From positions 147,108,922 through 147,172,921 of the forward strand of contig NC_133538.1 of the NCBI RefSeq assembly GCF_048544455.1: a stretch of 64,000 nucleotides of DNA. Reading direction: 5' to 3'. Position numbers and translations under genes: made by a program. The DNA is from Silene latifolia. Taxonomy: Eukaryota > Streptophyta > Magnoliopsida > Caryophyllales > Caryophyllaceae. A model generated the notes under the pieces. The model searched no databases. It saw nothing but the letters and a program-made list of their open reading frames with translations, and had not been told where the DNA came from. Below, one piece after another: positions 11,280 through 22,133 of this stretch. Numbering within the stretch: the stretch's first letter is position 1; every line of letters begins with the position of its first letter.

Positions 11280-12596
11280 TGTTAGGTTCATATACCTATT
11301 ATTAGACTCCTCTAATAGTGAACTAATTAACTTGTTAATTATATGTTCTTTAGATCTAGTGCATGCATAACAAAATGAAAGATTTATAAGAAAAACAATA
11401 ATGTCCTTTACATTGCTATATGGTTCGAAATATAGGGCACAAGTAAGGTCACCTTCCTTCACTTGTTCTTGAGCTTAATATGATGGATGATTCTCCAGGA
11501 TCCCAAGTATAGAAATCCTCCTTAGATTGCACCCAAGACTTACCCTTAAACTAGTATACTAATTAACTAGATTATTATACTAGTAACCTTAAAATGATTC
11601 TAATATTATTATTATTACTACACTAGTAATGTTATTGTGATATTAAAATGGATGAACAAATGCTTGCGAATCTCCAAAAACTTGTTAGAGAAAACTAGAG
11701 AGAAGGAGGAGAATTTTGCATGAGATGTAAAAATGAATGAGTAGTAGTGGAAAAATGGGGACAAAAGTCCTCTTATGGAGAGGTGTGGCCGGGTGGGTAT
11801 GTCCAAAAGGGCATCTCACTTTTCTCTTTTTATCTTCACAAGAATTAGTAGTGTAGGATGTGTAAGAATAGGTCTAAGGCTAGTTGTAGATAGGTATCAT
11901 CATACCATTTTATTAATTAAAATAAAACAACCAAAAACCCACTAACACACCCTCCATTTCGGTCCAACCTCCTTAATATGGACTACCATTTTATTTTGTC
12001 AATTTTCATTAGTCACACAATTTGTCACATGTAGTATGATACATGTTATTAATTAATTTTAATGCATATTTATCACATAAATATCATTTTACAAATTAAT
12101 TAAATTACCTCCAACAAATTGACTAATGATACTTGATCATATTAATAAAATGGGTCAACTAATTAAAATTCACAACATCTTGTAATTATAATCAACCATT
12201 CATTCTTATCTCTATTGTTTCTCAAACAATAATCAATTTTAGTAACAAAGCATTTTTATTACTAAAATAAATCTTATTTAATCCCATTACAATAAGATAT
12301 CAATATTCTCTCTCACAAGTAAATTGTTCACTTTTAAGGAATTGATTACCTTGTATCGTCATACAATTAACAAATTTATCCATTAAGGGAATTGTCCTTT
12401 AGGTGTGACCTTAAGGGATCAACTGACCACCACCGTCACACGACAGTAATGTCAAACTCTAGTCAGCCAATCATTACCGATTAATGACGATCAGTTGATT
12501 ATATAATAAATCATCCCTCACGTATTCTTAATATGAGATTTAATTATGATATTAAATCATGTGATCGCACTATTGTCGAGGACACATTTCCCAACA
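11280..12596 (-). repeat. Copia 1 5' LTR
   Basis: A 1317-bp LTR, TGTTAGG...CCCAACA on the plus strand. It is adjacent to the PBS on its left and to the TSD on its right. On the minus strand it contains the element promoter; I could not assign a TATA box with confidence. Confidence 0.92.
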
Positions 12597-12601
12597 TGTA
12601 T
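12597..12601. repeat. TSD of Copia 1, right (TGTAT)
   Basis: An exact copy of 3683-3687. Confidence 0.92.
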
Positions 12602-13419
12602 ATTATTGGAGTTGGTGGAGTATGACGAAAAGGAATATGAGAATGGCAAAAAAAAAAAAAAAAAGACGTGAAGAAAAAGAAAAAAGAAAAAGAGAAAAAA
12701 AATGAAAAAAAGAAAGTGTGAATCACGTAAGCAAGAAAAAGAAGAAAAAAGGTTTGAAAAAGTTATTAATTTGCTTTATTTTATTCATTAAGACGGTATT
12801 AAAAAAGGGAAGTTTGTGACCGTCTAAGTCCTCCGTTCTTATTCATATATTTTTGAGGAGATAGTGTATATGGAAGGTGAGTTGTGTGCCAAATGAAGGG
12901 CACTTGTGTTTATTTTTTAGTCAGTTGAGATTCAGACGGTGTTATATGGTCCTGTTAGGAATTAGCTTGATGCTTTTACCTCCACATTTCCATAACTTGT
13001 TTTGCCTTTTCTCACCTGAACCTCACTATTCCCATATCATTTGTATGCCCTCGGCTGTGACGGACATTATTGGTTGGATTGTGTGCATTAGTACTTGAAT
13101 CGTCTTTCATTTTTGTTGCATGCATGCTATGTAGGTCGCAGTTTAGGTGAGTGACTATTTCTCTTTATCTCAATCACATATAATTCACCATTTGCTTCAT
13201 GAGAGAAGAGTGACCACATGAGAGTCCGATTTTGTTGGTCTTGCAAGGTCGATAGGTCGGCTTTATTTCTGAACAACTCATAACTCGTTTGCGTATTGAC
13301 TGCTACAACTGTAACTGTTAGTTTTGTTGCATTAAATTGGTTCAAGTAGACAAGTTATTGCTAGCTGTGAGTTTTCATTCCCGTTCCATTAGTTGCATTT
13401 TAGTTCACTCGAGGACGAG
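12602..13419 (+). other. 3' UTR of family A element, second part
   Basis: The host 3' UTR resumes here. The join across Copia 1 matches the uninterrupted minus-strand copy near 19875-19900. A purine-only-like stretch at about 12647-12720 (runs of A with GAAAAAG units) corresponds to a C/T tract at 19730-19870. There is no gene. Confidence 0.75.
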
Positions 13420-13442
13420 TAAAGGTTCGGTTTGGGGAGATT
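13420..13442 (+). promoter_or_regulatory. Family A polypurine tract with CGAGGACGAG signature
   Basis: CTCGAGGACGAGTAAAGG then TTCGGTTTGGGGAGATT leads directly into the LTR start TGATGCG. The same block, with few changes, precedes every Athila-like LTR start in the window (13443, 19042, 22324, 33285, 57978). Confidence 0.85.
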
Positions 13443-14914
13443 TGATGCGTGCATTTTGTATATTCTTTTTAGTCTATTTTTGCACGTATTTCCATATACT
13501 TTTGTGCTATTTATATTGCATTTTGCCCCGAATTGGCTACTTTGGTTCGTTTTGTCTATCTTGTAGGAATGAACGTGAAAGTAGTAGAATCGTACCATTT
13601 TCGTCCTGCTTTGCATGCATTTTGAGGTGACGGGAATTTCGGAGCGAGATACTGCATTGGGATGCGTGAAGGAGTGGTCTACGAAGCGCTCGGCTACGAG
13701 TTGGGGTTGTTTCAGAGGAAGAATACTCGATTGAGTACATTTATTAGTCGATCGAGTGGTTTTATTGGCTGAGGAGGTCGATCGAGCTGTTTATTCTACT
13801 CGATCGACAAAGCTGGAATTCAAGGATGCTCGATCGAGTAACAATTTTGGTCGATCGAGTAGATTACCTGCAGAAGTCCTCGATCGAGCTGTTTCAAACT
13901 GCTCGATCGAGTGGTTTGGTATCTCACGGGCCTTAATTAGTCCGTGTTACCTATTATAGTTTATGGACTTCGCTAATTTCAATTTAAACACATAATAATT
14001 AGGTCATTAGGATCTATCTTTTCATCTCTCATTTTTACACTACTCTTGAACGCTGCTTTTCTCCCTTCAGTGTAACTTTTGCTTCCAGGGTTATTTTGCT
14101 TGGATCTTGTGTTCTTTATGCCGGAATTCTCGCGATTGTAATCTCTTACTCTCCATTATTCTTAATCTATTATTCGTTTGATTTGATTATCTTGTTTAGT
14201 AATCTTAATTTCTTCCCTAATCCCTTTTATGCGATTTAATTATTATTTCAGTATGTTTGCCATTAGTTCATTCATAATTATTAGTCTTGACAATATTAAT
14301 AATATAAGTAGCTAATTTGATTCATGTTGGGACTAGGGGATCTATGGTAGAAATGTGACGATGTAGTGAATAGGTTAGATGGCTTATTTGTGAGACTTTG
14401 TCCCCATGGCAATTTAATTGTATTTACCGACTTAGTTGAGTGCACGCTTCTAAGTTACCCTTTAATCTGGTTAAATTTATTCCTGGATCGAAAGATTGGA
14501 CTAAATAGACCTGCTATGAATAGTAGACTACCCTGACGAGGACGGAAGTTAAGTTAGTGGAAATCTAGGATAGAAAATGGACCGAAAGGACCTTTCAATA
14601 TCCGTCTCGCAGTAATTCATCTAAACTGTTTGCAGTTGAGTCATTAGGCTACCATAGTAAACCGAAATCCCCACATGTTCCTTCTTTATTGATCATCTTT
14701 ATTAGATTTTTTTTGTTTTTACTGCTCTTCCTTTACTACTCTTTCCTTTAAGCCTTTATTTATTTTAGAAAACCAAATATACAAACCCCCACTTATGACC
14801 GAATAGACAAACCTTTTACAGATATCTTGCCTCCATGTGGAGATCGACCTGACTTCCCTAGCTATATAGTTAGTTTAGTTAGTTATTTTTTATAGGTATA
14901 CAAATGCCCTGTCA
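13443..14914 (+). repeat. Family A LTR flanked by a PPT and a PBS
   Basis: A 1472-bp LTR from TGATGCGTGC to CCCTGTCA. A PPT precedes it and a tRNA-Asp PBS follows it, so it joins the 3' end of one element to the 5' end of the next. It carries the eight-copy TCGATCGA array at 13727-13910. A TATA-like AATTTAAA lies at 13981-13988, 71 bp beyond the array, and the aligned position in B2 and B1 is TATTTAAG. Orientation is plus. Confidence 0.9.
13727..13910. repeat. Phased TCGATCGA array in family A LTR
   Basis: Octamers start at 13727 (TCGATTGA), 13748, 13778, 13800, 13830, 13851, 13880 and 13903. Gaps are 21, 30, 22, 30, 21, 29 and 23 bp. Spacers differ in sequence. Short gaps are AT-rich; long gaps tend to hold GC-richer words. 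The array ends about 70 bp upstream of a TATA-like sequence. Confidence 0.9.
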
Positions 14915-14919
14915 AATTT

Positions 14920-14937
14920 TGGCGCCGTTGCCGGGGA
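14920..14937 (+). other. PBS (tRNA-Asp) of family A
   Basis: TGGCGCCGTTGCCGGGGA, the Athila-lineage tRNA-Asp primer site, lies five bases after the LTR end. Confidence 0.93.
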
Positions 14938-15036
14938 GGCAATTGCCCTATCTGTTTTTTCTTTCGTTTATTTTATCCATCTCAGGGAATTCTTATTCCC
15001 TGAGACAGTTCTTATTTATTTCTTTCAGTGTTGTGT

Positions 15037-16227
15037 ATGCCTAGGTCAAATAGGTTGCAGTTAGTTTCAGCTGATTCTGAGCTAGAGCGACTGTTTAGGC
15101 ATAGACTCCGTCTGCAAAGAGAATCCCGAAAGGAAGACTTGAGTACTTTCGAACCCGAGCTGCAGCATTTCCTATTTACATAAGATCAATCTTTAGTAGA
15201 AGATAATCTCAGTTCTGTAAACCAACCAGTAAAGATGTTGAATAATGCAAGTCATTCGGAGCCTAAAGCATCATCTATTCCTAAGGGTTTCAACCTCCAG
15301 ACTGAGGATGGTAATACTTTTGACATCCGTCCGTCCTATATCAATCTGGTGGAGAGAAATCTCTTTAGAGGTGTGGCAGGTGAAGACCCAAGGAAGCATA
15401 GGCAGGTCTTTACGGACTACTGTTCTACTATCCCCGCCACAAAGGGGGGTAACTCAAGACAAGATTAGGGAGGTGTTGTTTCCTTTTTCTTTGACAGACT
15501 CAGCCAGGGAGTGGCTGACCGACTTGGACCAGACGGCCGCAGGGATCATAGACTGGGAGACCCTTGCTCTTGCTTTTTATAAGAGATATTTCCCTCCGCA
15601 ACGCACCAATCAGATGAGGGCAAAGATCACTAGTTTCAAGCAAGCACCTGATGAGACCTTCTATGAAGCTTGGTGTCGGTTCAAGAGGTTGGTGAGGTCT
15701 CTTCCTCACCATGGTTTTGATCCGTGGTTTCTGTCCAATCAGTTCTACAATGGGCTGTACGATGACCACATAGCTATACTTAACGCATCATCCAACGGAA
15801 GATTTCAAAAGAATACTGATGATGATAAGGGATGGGCCATTATTGAGGAGATGGCAACCCATTGTGCTGAGTATGGGAACCCATGGGACAGTATTCGAAT
15901 AATTCACGCGGTTTATAAGGCAGTCGTGGCTCAGCTGGAAGCCATGAATGCCCGTTTTGATAGATTAGAGATACAATCTGCTGGGGAACCACAGACGGTT
16001 CATTTGCTTACTAGACAGGACACCGTTGCATGTGAGAGGTGTGGGAGCTACGACGGTCATACTCCTATTGACTGTCTTATAGAGAAGGAACAGGTCCTTG
16101 ATTTTCAACAATACATGCAAGGAGGGGATCCTATTATAATAACCAAGGGGCAGTCCACCCCAACCTGAGGTGGACAAGTAAAATTGTGCTCAATCCAACT
16201 CCTCCACCGCAGCAGCAACAACCATAG
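15037..16227 (+). pseudogene. Athila-type gag, family A, stop and frameshift
   Basis: ATG 15037 begins MPRSNRLQL, matching the start of the element B gag. A TAA at 15181-15183 replaces a Glu codon kept in B, and an extra G in the run near 15443 shifts the frame. The core resembles the Retrotrans_gag domain: LFPFSLTDSAREWL, ALAFYKRYFPP, MRAKITSFKQ, ETFYEAWCRFKRL, LPHHGFDPW and QFYNGLYDD. A CCHC knuckle, CERCGSYDGHTPIDC, lies near 16031-16075. The paralogy with B continues, in a shifted frame, to about 16227, where the sequence changes abruptly to family C gag. No protease, RT or integrase follows. Confidence 0.88.
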
Positions 16228-17557
16228 AGGTACTTTGAGAGGTATTGGAGAAATTGTGAACATTCAACCAAATAACATTGAGTTTACCAACCCTTTTGCA
16301 AGAGAATGAGAGGATAACCTTATACAAAACCCAGCAGAAAATCAACCCACAATGCCTAAATTCTCATCACATTCCGTACCAACCGAGGAGAACCTACCAA
16401 ATGGTACTCCTACACCACAACATTTAACCGGTAATTTCATTGCCAAATCCTCATTCATACAATTAGTTGAGAGAAGTCAATTTGGAGGGATGCCTAGTGA
16501 AGACCCTCACTCACATATGGAGACTTTTTGTGACTATTGTGATGCGATTTCCCAAACCGAAGTTACTCAAGACCAAATCCGATGGGTCTTATTTCCTTTT
16601 TCTTTGATTGGTTCCGCGAAACAATGGTAGAAAAGCCTAGACAAGGCTACTCTTAGTATTGATTCTTGGAAGAAATTGGCACTAGCTTTCTATAAGAAAT
16701 TCTATCCTCCGGAAAAGACTAAACATGTTGAGAGCCCAAATCACCGGGTTCAAACAAAGGGACGAGGAATCTTTGTATGAAGCATGGAAGAGATTTAAGG
16801 ACACTTGTCGTTCTTGTCCACACCATGGACTTAGCGAGTGGTTCCTTGTGCAACAATTTTGGAATGGTCTATATGAGAACTCCCGAAACAATCTCAATAT
16901 GGGATCAAATGGTATGTTCACCGAAGTTGATGACAATCAAACATGGAACAAAATTTAAGAAATGGCGGTCCATAACTCGCAATATAGTAGACCTCGGAAG
17001 GCTAGTAGAGGAGGAAAGCATGAGGTGGATTACATTACTTAATTGGGTGCTCAACTAAGTGCTCACATTGACACCATTAATTTGAAGTTTGAGAAGGCCA
17101 TAGCTAAACTTAAAGAGGCCTCCAAATCACCCAAGCGACATGTTAATCCTATGGTGGCATCATTATCAATTCCAAGTGAAGTATGTGAGAGTTGTGGAAC
17201 TTTGGGACATGACCAAAGTGAATGTAGGGGAACAAGTGAACAAGTGAATGCTTTCTAAGCATACAAGAGTCGTACCCATTATTCCAACTATTACAATGAG
17301 AATACCAAATTCCATCCCAATCTTTCATACAAAAGCCAAAATGTTCAAAATCCTCAACCAACATACACCCCACCTCCAATGATAAAACAAGCTCAAAGAC
17401 CCTTTTACCAAAGCCAAGGTTATCAAAATCAACCCTCTTACAATCAATCCAATGACCAAGGCTTTGATGTTAAAAAAGCGGTCCTCCAAATGCAAAAGAA
17501 CCAACAAGAGTTTTTCACTCAAATGCAAAAAGATAGCCAAGCAAAAGATATAACCAT
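16228..17557 (+). pseudogene. Athila-type gag, family C, part 1 (split by element B)
   Basis: The capsid region is recognisable from about 16430: FIQLVERSQFGGMPSEDP, LFPFSLIGSAKQW, LALAFYKKFYPP, ITGFKQRDEESLYEAW and FWNGLYENS. A CCHC knuckle, CESCGTLGHDQSEC, lies near 17188-17230, followed by a Gln/Pro/Asn/Tyr-rich segment. Stops occur at 16313 (TGA or nearby), 16628, 16957, 17040 and 17256, and at least one frameshift occurs near 16725. At 17557 the gene is cut by element B and resumes at 25804 after the TSD. The protein is clearly different from family A gag, though it shares the fold motifs. Confidence 0.82.
17553..17557. repeat. TSD of element B, left (ACCAT)
   Basis: ACCAT at 17553-17557 is repeated at 25799-25803. 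It defines a bona fide retrotransposon insertion into the family C gag. Confidence 0.93.
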
Positions 17558-18497
17558 TGACAGGCTAGTCATGTACCTACCAAAAATAACCAACTGGCAC
17601 TAACTACTATAGCTAGGGAAGTTGGGTCGATCTCCATAGGGAGGCAAGATATCTGTTAGAGGTCCGTCTATTTAGGTCACTAAATGGGGGTTTAAATTTG
17701 GTTTCTAAACTAATAAAGGCTTAAAGGAAAGAGCGGTAAAGAGAGAGCAATAAAAGGCAAAAATAATAATAAAGTTGATCAAATGAGAGAGAACATGTCA
17801 GGATTTCGGTTCACCATGGTACTCTAGCGACTCAACTGCAAATAGCCTAGATAATCTACTGTGAGACGGATACAGGAAAGGTCCTTCCGGTCCACTTTCT
17901 ATCCTAGATTTCCACTAACTTAACTTCCGTCCTCGTGAGGGTAGTCTACTGTTCATAGGAGGTCTATTTAGTCCAATCTTACGATCCAGGAGTAAATTTA
18001 ACCAGAATAAAAGTAACATAGAAGCATGCACTCAACTAAGTCGGTATTATAATTAAATTGCCATGGGTACAGATTCTCACAAGTAAACAATCTAGTCTAT
18101 TCTCTACATCGTCACAATCCTACCATGGATTCTCTAATCTCAACATGAAAGAATTTAGCTACTCATATTACTAATATTGTCAATAATAATAATAAAAGTG
18201 AATAAACTAATTGAAGGCATGATGAAATAAAAATAATAATGTATAAACTAAATTAGGGCAGAATAATTAAGACAATAAAATAAGGATTAAAGCAAGGAAA
18301 TAATGAGATTAAGATTAAATGGAGAAGAGATATTACAAACTCAAGCGATTCCGGCATAAAGATCAAATCCACTAAGCAAAAGATTAAGGAGAAGAAAGTT
18401 ACAGTATAAAGTTTAAGGGAAAGATTAAGAGAGTTCCTAGAGATGAATAAAATGTAGTGGTGTAAAACAGTGTACTTAATAACCTAATTATTGAATG

Positions 18498-18505
18498 CTT
18501 AAATA
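18498..18505 (-). promoter_or_regulatory. TATA-like box of B1 LTR
   Basis: TATTTAAG on the minus strand, 69 bp downstream of the keyword array in element orientation. B2 has the same box at the same distance (25254-25261). Confidence 0.5.
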
Positions 18506-18573
18506 GGAAAACTAAGTCCATCACGAAATAACATAACACGGGTTAATTAAGCCCGTCTAAAATCCAAAACCTC

Positions 18574-18756
18574 TCGATCGAGTGATATAGAACCACTCGA
18601 TCGAGGTCTTCATCAGCTAATCCTCTCGATCGAGTAAAAAGATCACTCGATCGAGGAAACCCCAAAATCAGCATTTCGATCGAGTACAATAAAGCACTCG
18701 ATCGACTTCTTCTACTCACAAACCCACTCGATCGAACCAGAATGCTTCTCGATCGA
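18574..18756. repeat. Phased TCGATCGA array in B1 LTR
   Basis: Octamers start at 18574, 18597, 18626, 18647, 18676, 18698, 18728 and 18749, with gaps 23, 29, 21, 29, 22, 30 and 21. All eight octamers are intact. Read in element orientation the series matches the family A LTR array within one base. Confidence 0.92.
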
Positions 18757-19042
18757 GTGTTCTTCCTCCAAGTCAGCTTTTAACTCGTCATTGACTGCTC
18801 CTTTGACCACCCTTTCACGCATCCCAAGGCATAATCTCGCTCTAACATTCCCGTCTTCTCAAAATGCATACAAAATGGGACGAATAGAGTACGGTTTCAC
18901 CACTTTTAGGTTCAGTTTTGCAAAACAGACAAAACAAACCAAAGTAGACAATTCGGGGCATATTGCAATACAAAACAGTACAAAAGTGCATAGAAATACG
19001 TGCAAAATAGGACTAAAAAGGCTATATAAAATGCACGTATCA

Positions 19043-19072
19043 AATCTCCCCAAACCGAACCTTTACTCGTCT
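19043..19072 (-). promoter_or_regulatory. Element B polypurine tract
   Basis: The minus strand reads GACGAGTAAAGG, then TTCGGTTTGGGGAGATT, immediately before the LTR start TGATACGTGC. Confidence 0.85.
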
Positions 19073-20772
19073 TCGAGTAAACTAAATGCAAACTAATGGA
19101 ATGGAAATGAAAACTAAGAGCTAGCTATAACTTGTCTACTTGAACCAATTTAATGCAACAGAAATCAACAGTCATAGCTACAGCAGTCAATACGCAAACG
19201 AATTATAAGATGTCCATAAATAAAGCTGACCTATCCACCTTGCAAGACCAACAAAACCGGAGTCTCACGTGGTCACTCTTCTCTCATGAAGCAAAGGGTG
19301 AATTATATACGTATAAGAGAGAAGGAGAAACAGTCACTCACCTAAAATGCGACCTACATAACATGCATGCAACAAAAATGAAATACGATTCAATTATTAT
19401 GCACACATTCCAACCAACAATGTCCGTCACAGCCGAGGGCTTACAAATGATATGGGAATGTGAGGTTCAGGTGGGAAGAGGCAAAACAAATTATGGGAAG
19501 GTGGAGGGAAAAGCGCCAAGCTAGTTCTTAAACAGGACCATATGAAACCATCCGAATCTCAACTGACTGAAAATAAAGCACAAGTGCCCTTCATGGCACA
19601 TATCTCACTAACCAAATACAATATCTCCTCAAGAATATATGAATAAGAACAAAGGAGTGAGACCGTCACAAACTTCCCTTTTTTAATACGGTCTTAATTA
19701 AGCAGACAAACCAAATCAATTTTTTCAAACTTTTCTTTCTTTTTCTTCTGCCTCACGTGAATTCCAACTCTTTTTTCACTTTTTTCTTTTTCTTTTTTTT
19801 TTTACTTTCATGTTTCTTTTTTTTTCATTTCCTTCCTCATGCTTCCTTTTTTCATTTTCTTCCTTTCCCATTCCTCTACCAGCTCCAACAATACATACGG
19901 GCCAAACTCGCAAATGGATCAACATACCACAAAAGACACACTAAACTAGCTTGAATGGACAGACTTAGTTTGGATGTAGTTAATGGGTCAAAAAGGCTAA
20001 ATTTGGCTTAAGTGGAGCTAAATGGGTGAAAAATGTAAGAAAAGGAAATTTACAAGCACCTCCCTACATGTGACACCGATCACAAACCCGAATGTATACA
20101 ATTAACAAGAAATCGAATTTCATAAATGTGCAAAAAGATGAACATGCTATGCAAGGAGTACTACTCTCAATTCCTTTGTAAACCGGTCATGAATGTCACC
20201 AGTTATATGGCTCTAAATCTCAGAAATTATAGAGTATGTTGCCAATTTATCAGGTCAAGTCTACACAGTCAGCTAAATTTGAACAAAAACTCGTAGATTA
20301 TGCATAAGACTCAGCTGGTAACTGTCAATAAAAGTGCAAGGCTCAAGTAAAAATGACAAGTTACAGTGCAATATAATCACGGAAATCAATCGTTCCGACT
20401 CAACCTATATGCAAAAATAAACGTGAATATTTTATTAATTATTCAAATTTTATGATTTTTTTTTATTTTTATGATTTTTGAAATAAATCAAAATAATGCA
20501 AGCTGAAAAATAAAACGTAAATGCAAAAACAAATGCAAATGCAGACTCAAAAGGAAGCATTACCCTCCCCAAACCAAAATGGACAACGCCCTCGTTGTCC
20601 TGCAGCATACACCAGCAGATATATACAGGGAACGGGAAAATACAGCCAAGAAATGAAGGAAAAATAATAAATAAAAAAGGAGACAAAAGAAATAAAAGAA
20701 CAAGAATGTACATACAAAACACGAACTTCCCCAAACCAGCCTAAAAACTGGGGGAAGTGAGTAGATGGGCAG
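19073..20772 (-). other. Element B 3' UTR
   Basis: Non-coding counterpart of 2800-3687 plus 12602-13419, without the Copia insertion. It contains the paralogous empty site (about 19885-19900), a C/T tract at 19730-19870, and the conserved hairpin at 20581-20600 next to CCTCCCCAAACC (an internal PPT-like G run on the minus strand). A 95-codon hydrophobic frame (20450-20734) mirrors the one in family A. Confidence 0.8.
20581..20600 (-). other. Conserved 8-bp hairpin in element B 3' UTR
   Basis: GGACAACG, CCCT, CGTTGTCC: stem identical to 2974-2993, with a loop difference only. Confidence 0.7.
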
Positions 20773-22133
20773 CTACTCGTCAGCCTCGTCCGTCACGTCC
20801 TCCACCGTCATAGTGTAGTCCGGGTCTCTCTCCTACTCCCTCCTCCTCGCCTCCTCAGCCTGAGTACGCGCCTCCGCCTCAGTTGTTCCCTCCTCCTCAT
20901 CACTGGCTGGCTCTGGGTACCCCTCAGCTGGGTACCGCTAGAAAGACGGGTGTGGCCAACCCTCAGGGACGGGACGGTGTCGCCTCATGTGATACTCGTA
21001 TAGAGGGAACAAAGTAAGAGCTATGTCCCACTACATATGAGTCTGCCTGCTAAGAAGCTCAAGCAACAAACTCTAACGGCGCCCTTGGTCAAGGACCGCG
21101 GACGCCTCAAAAGGTGGAGGAGGTACAAAATTAGTCGGGTAAACCGGCTATGTCTGGTCGGGCGCAGGAGTAGGAGTAGGAGTAGGAGTAGGGGAGTACG
21201 AGTAGGAGTAGGAGTAGGAGTAGGAGTAGGAGTAGGAATAGGAGTAGGAGTAGGAGTATGAGTAGGGATCGGGGTAGGAATGGCCGTGGAAGTCTGGCCA
21301 CCCGTAGAAGGTGTGGATCCCTTTCCGGTCTCAAGTCTCCCCCGCTTCCTAGAAGCGGACATGGTAGGAGGTGGTTGAAGTGGGAGGTGGGAGGTGGTAA
21401 ATGGGTAGAGGTGGAGGTAACCTGCCTCTAACAGTGGGCAGAGGAACGATAAGGGGTAGAGTGGCGCAAGGAAGGGTCTCCGACAAGGAACCAGAAATTT
21501 TCCAAGTCTGGTGGTCGGAGGAAAGCCAAAACATGGACAACATAGCAGGAATGCCGAGTTACCTATCAGTGTCTAGGTACGGTAACTCACGAGAGAAGAC
21601 GGGGAAGAGAGAATGGGCAAGGAAGTTCGTTATGCCACCGCAGACGATGGTGCTCGTGGTCTTCTCCCCCACAGTGTAAAAGTACTGGGCGGTCAGGTAA
21701 GCAATTTTAAGGACGAAGGGTCCCTCACTGTCAATGTTCAGGTACCCGCCCAGAATAGAAAGCTCAATGTTATTCACATTGTTTGGTTCTTTACGGCCAA
21801 AAATAGTACTACCCATCAGACGCAGGAAGTATCGGGCAGGGGGAAAGTGGACCTGAGCGAGCTTGCGCTCCTCGTAAGTAGTCTGTGCCAAGGTCCTCCA
21901 CAACATGCGGATGACCTTCCTAGGGGCAGCAGTATGACCCATAAAAGAATGTCGTAGCCTAGTACCAAACTCCTCTAAAGTCCAGGAAAAAGTCCGGTTA
22001 AATAACCGGAAAGACACGAAAGCACAAGTGGGGTCAGTGTCGTGAGCGCCCGAAGAGAAGGTAAAGGAGCTGAAAAACTCAAGAGTCAGCTCCTTGAAGG
22101 TCAAGGGACTCATGCGGACTAGGCCAAACATTC
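20773..22133 (-). pseudogene. Env-like ORF of element B, 5' end replaced by LTR sequence
   Basis: Minus-strand homologue of 895-2799. It is open from 22152 to 21559 (TFKELTLEFFSSFTF, WRTLAQTTYEERKLAQ, GSTIFGRKEPNN, CGGITNFLAHSLF), then broken by a stop and frameshifts. The C-terminal frame ends VEDVTDEADE at TAG 20775-20773. The N-terminal half is missing. The first residues of the surviving frame (MHFEETGMF) come from LTR sequence fused at about 22133. A Pro-Thr linker is inflated by a (GGAGTA)n tract at 21166-21266. Confidence 0.82.
21166..21266. repeat. (GGAGTA)n hexanucleotide microsatellite inside env-like ORF
   Basis: About 16 near-perfect GGAGTA units; on the minus strand they encode TP/IP dipeptides. 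Family A has only three such units near 2383-2400. Six-base units keep the frame, so the length change alters a Pro-Thr linker without a frameshift. Confidence 0.92.

Larger units (their letters stand above)
3688..12596 (-). mobile_element. Copia 1, Ty1/Copia retrotransposon (Tork/Angela-like), degenerate
   Basis: A full-length 8.9-kb insertion on the minus strand. It has LTRs at 11280-12596 (5') and 3688-5006 (3'), a tRNA-iMet PBS, a 2.2-kb leader, a gag ORF, a decayed RT/RNase H region and a PPT. A 5-bp TSD (TGTAT) bounds it. It sits inside the 3' UTR of an Athila-like element. The remaining pol interval is short and full of stops, so the copy could move only with help from another copy. 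It belongs to the same family as Copia 2: LTR, leader and 3' non-coding region align by eye. Lineage is judged from gag only. Confidence 0.93.
17558..19042 (-). repeat. Element B 3' LTR (B1)
   Basis: A 1485-bp LTR; on the plus strand TGACAGGCTAG...GCACGTATCA. It is closely similar to B2 along its length and carries the eight-copy array at 18574-18756. A PPT lies at 19043-19072 on its upstream side in element orientation. Confidence 0.93.

Noticed and set aside
14820-14940. tRNA gene suggested by TGGCGCCGTTGCCGGGGA
   Set aside because: Only the 18 bases complementary to the tRNA 3' end are present, next to an LTR; no tRNA body is seen.
13443-16227. Complete family A element starting at 13443
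   Set aside because: Only the LTR, PBS and gag are present; sequence switches to family C gag at about 16228 and no right LTR of this copy is found.
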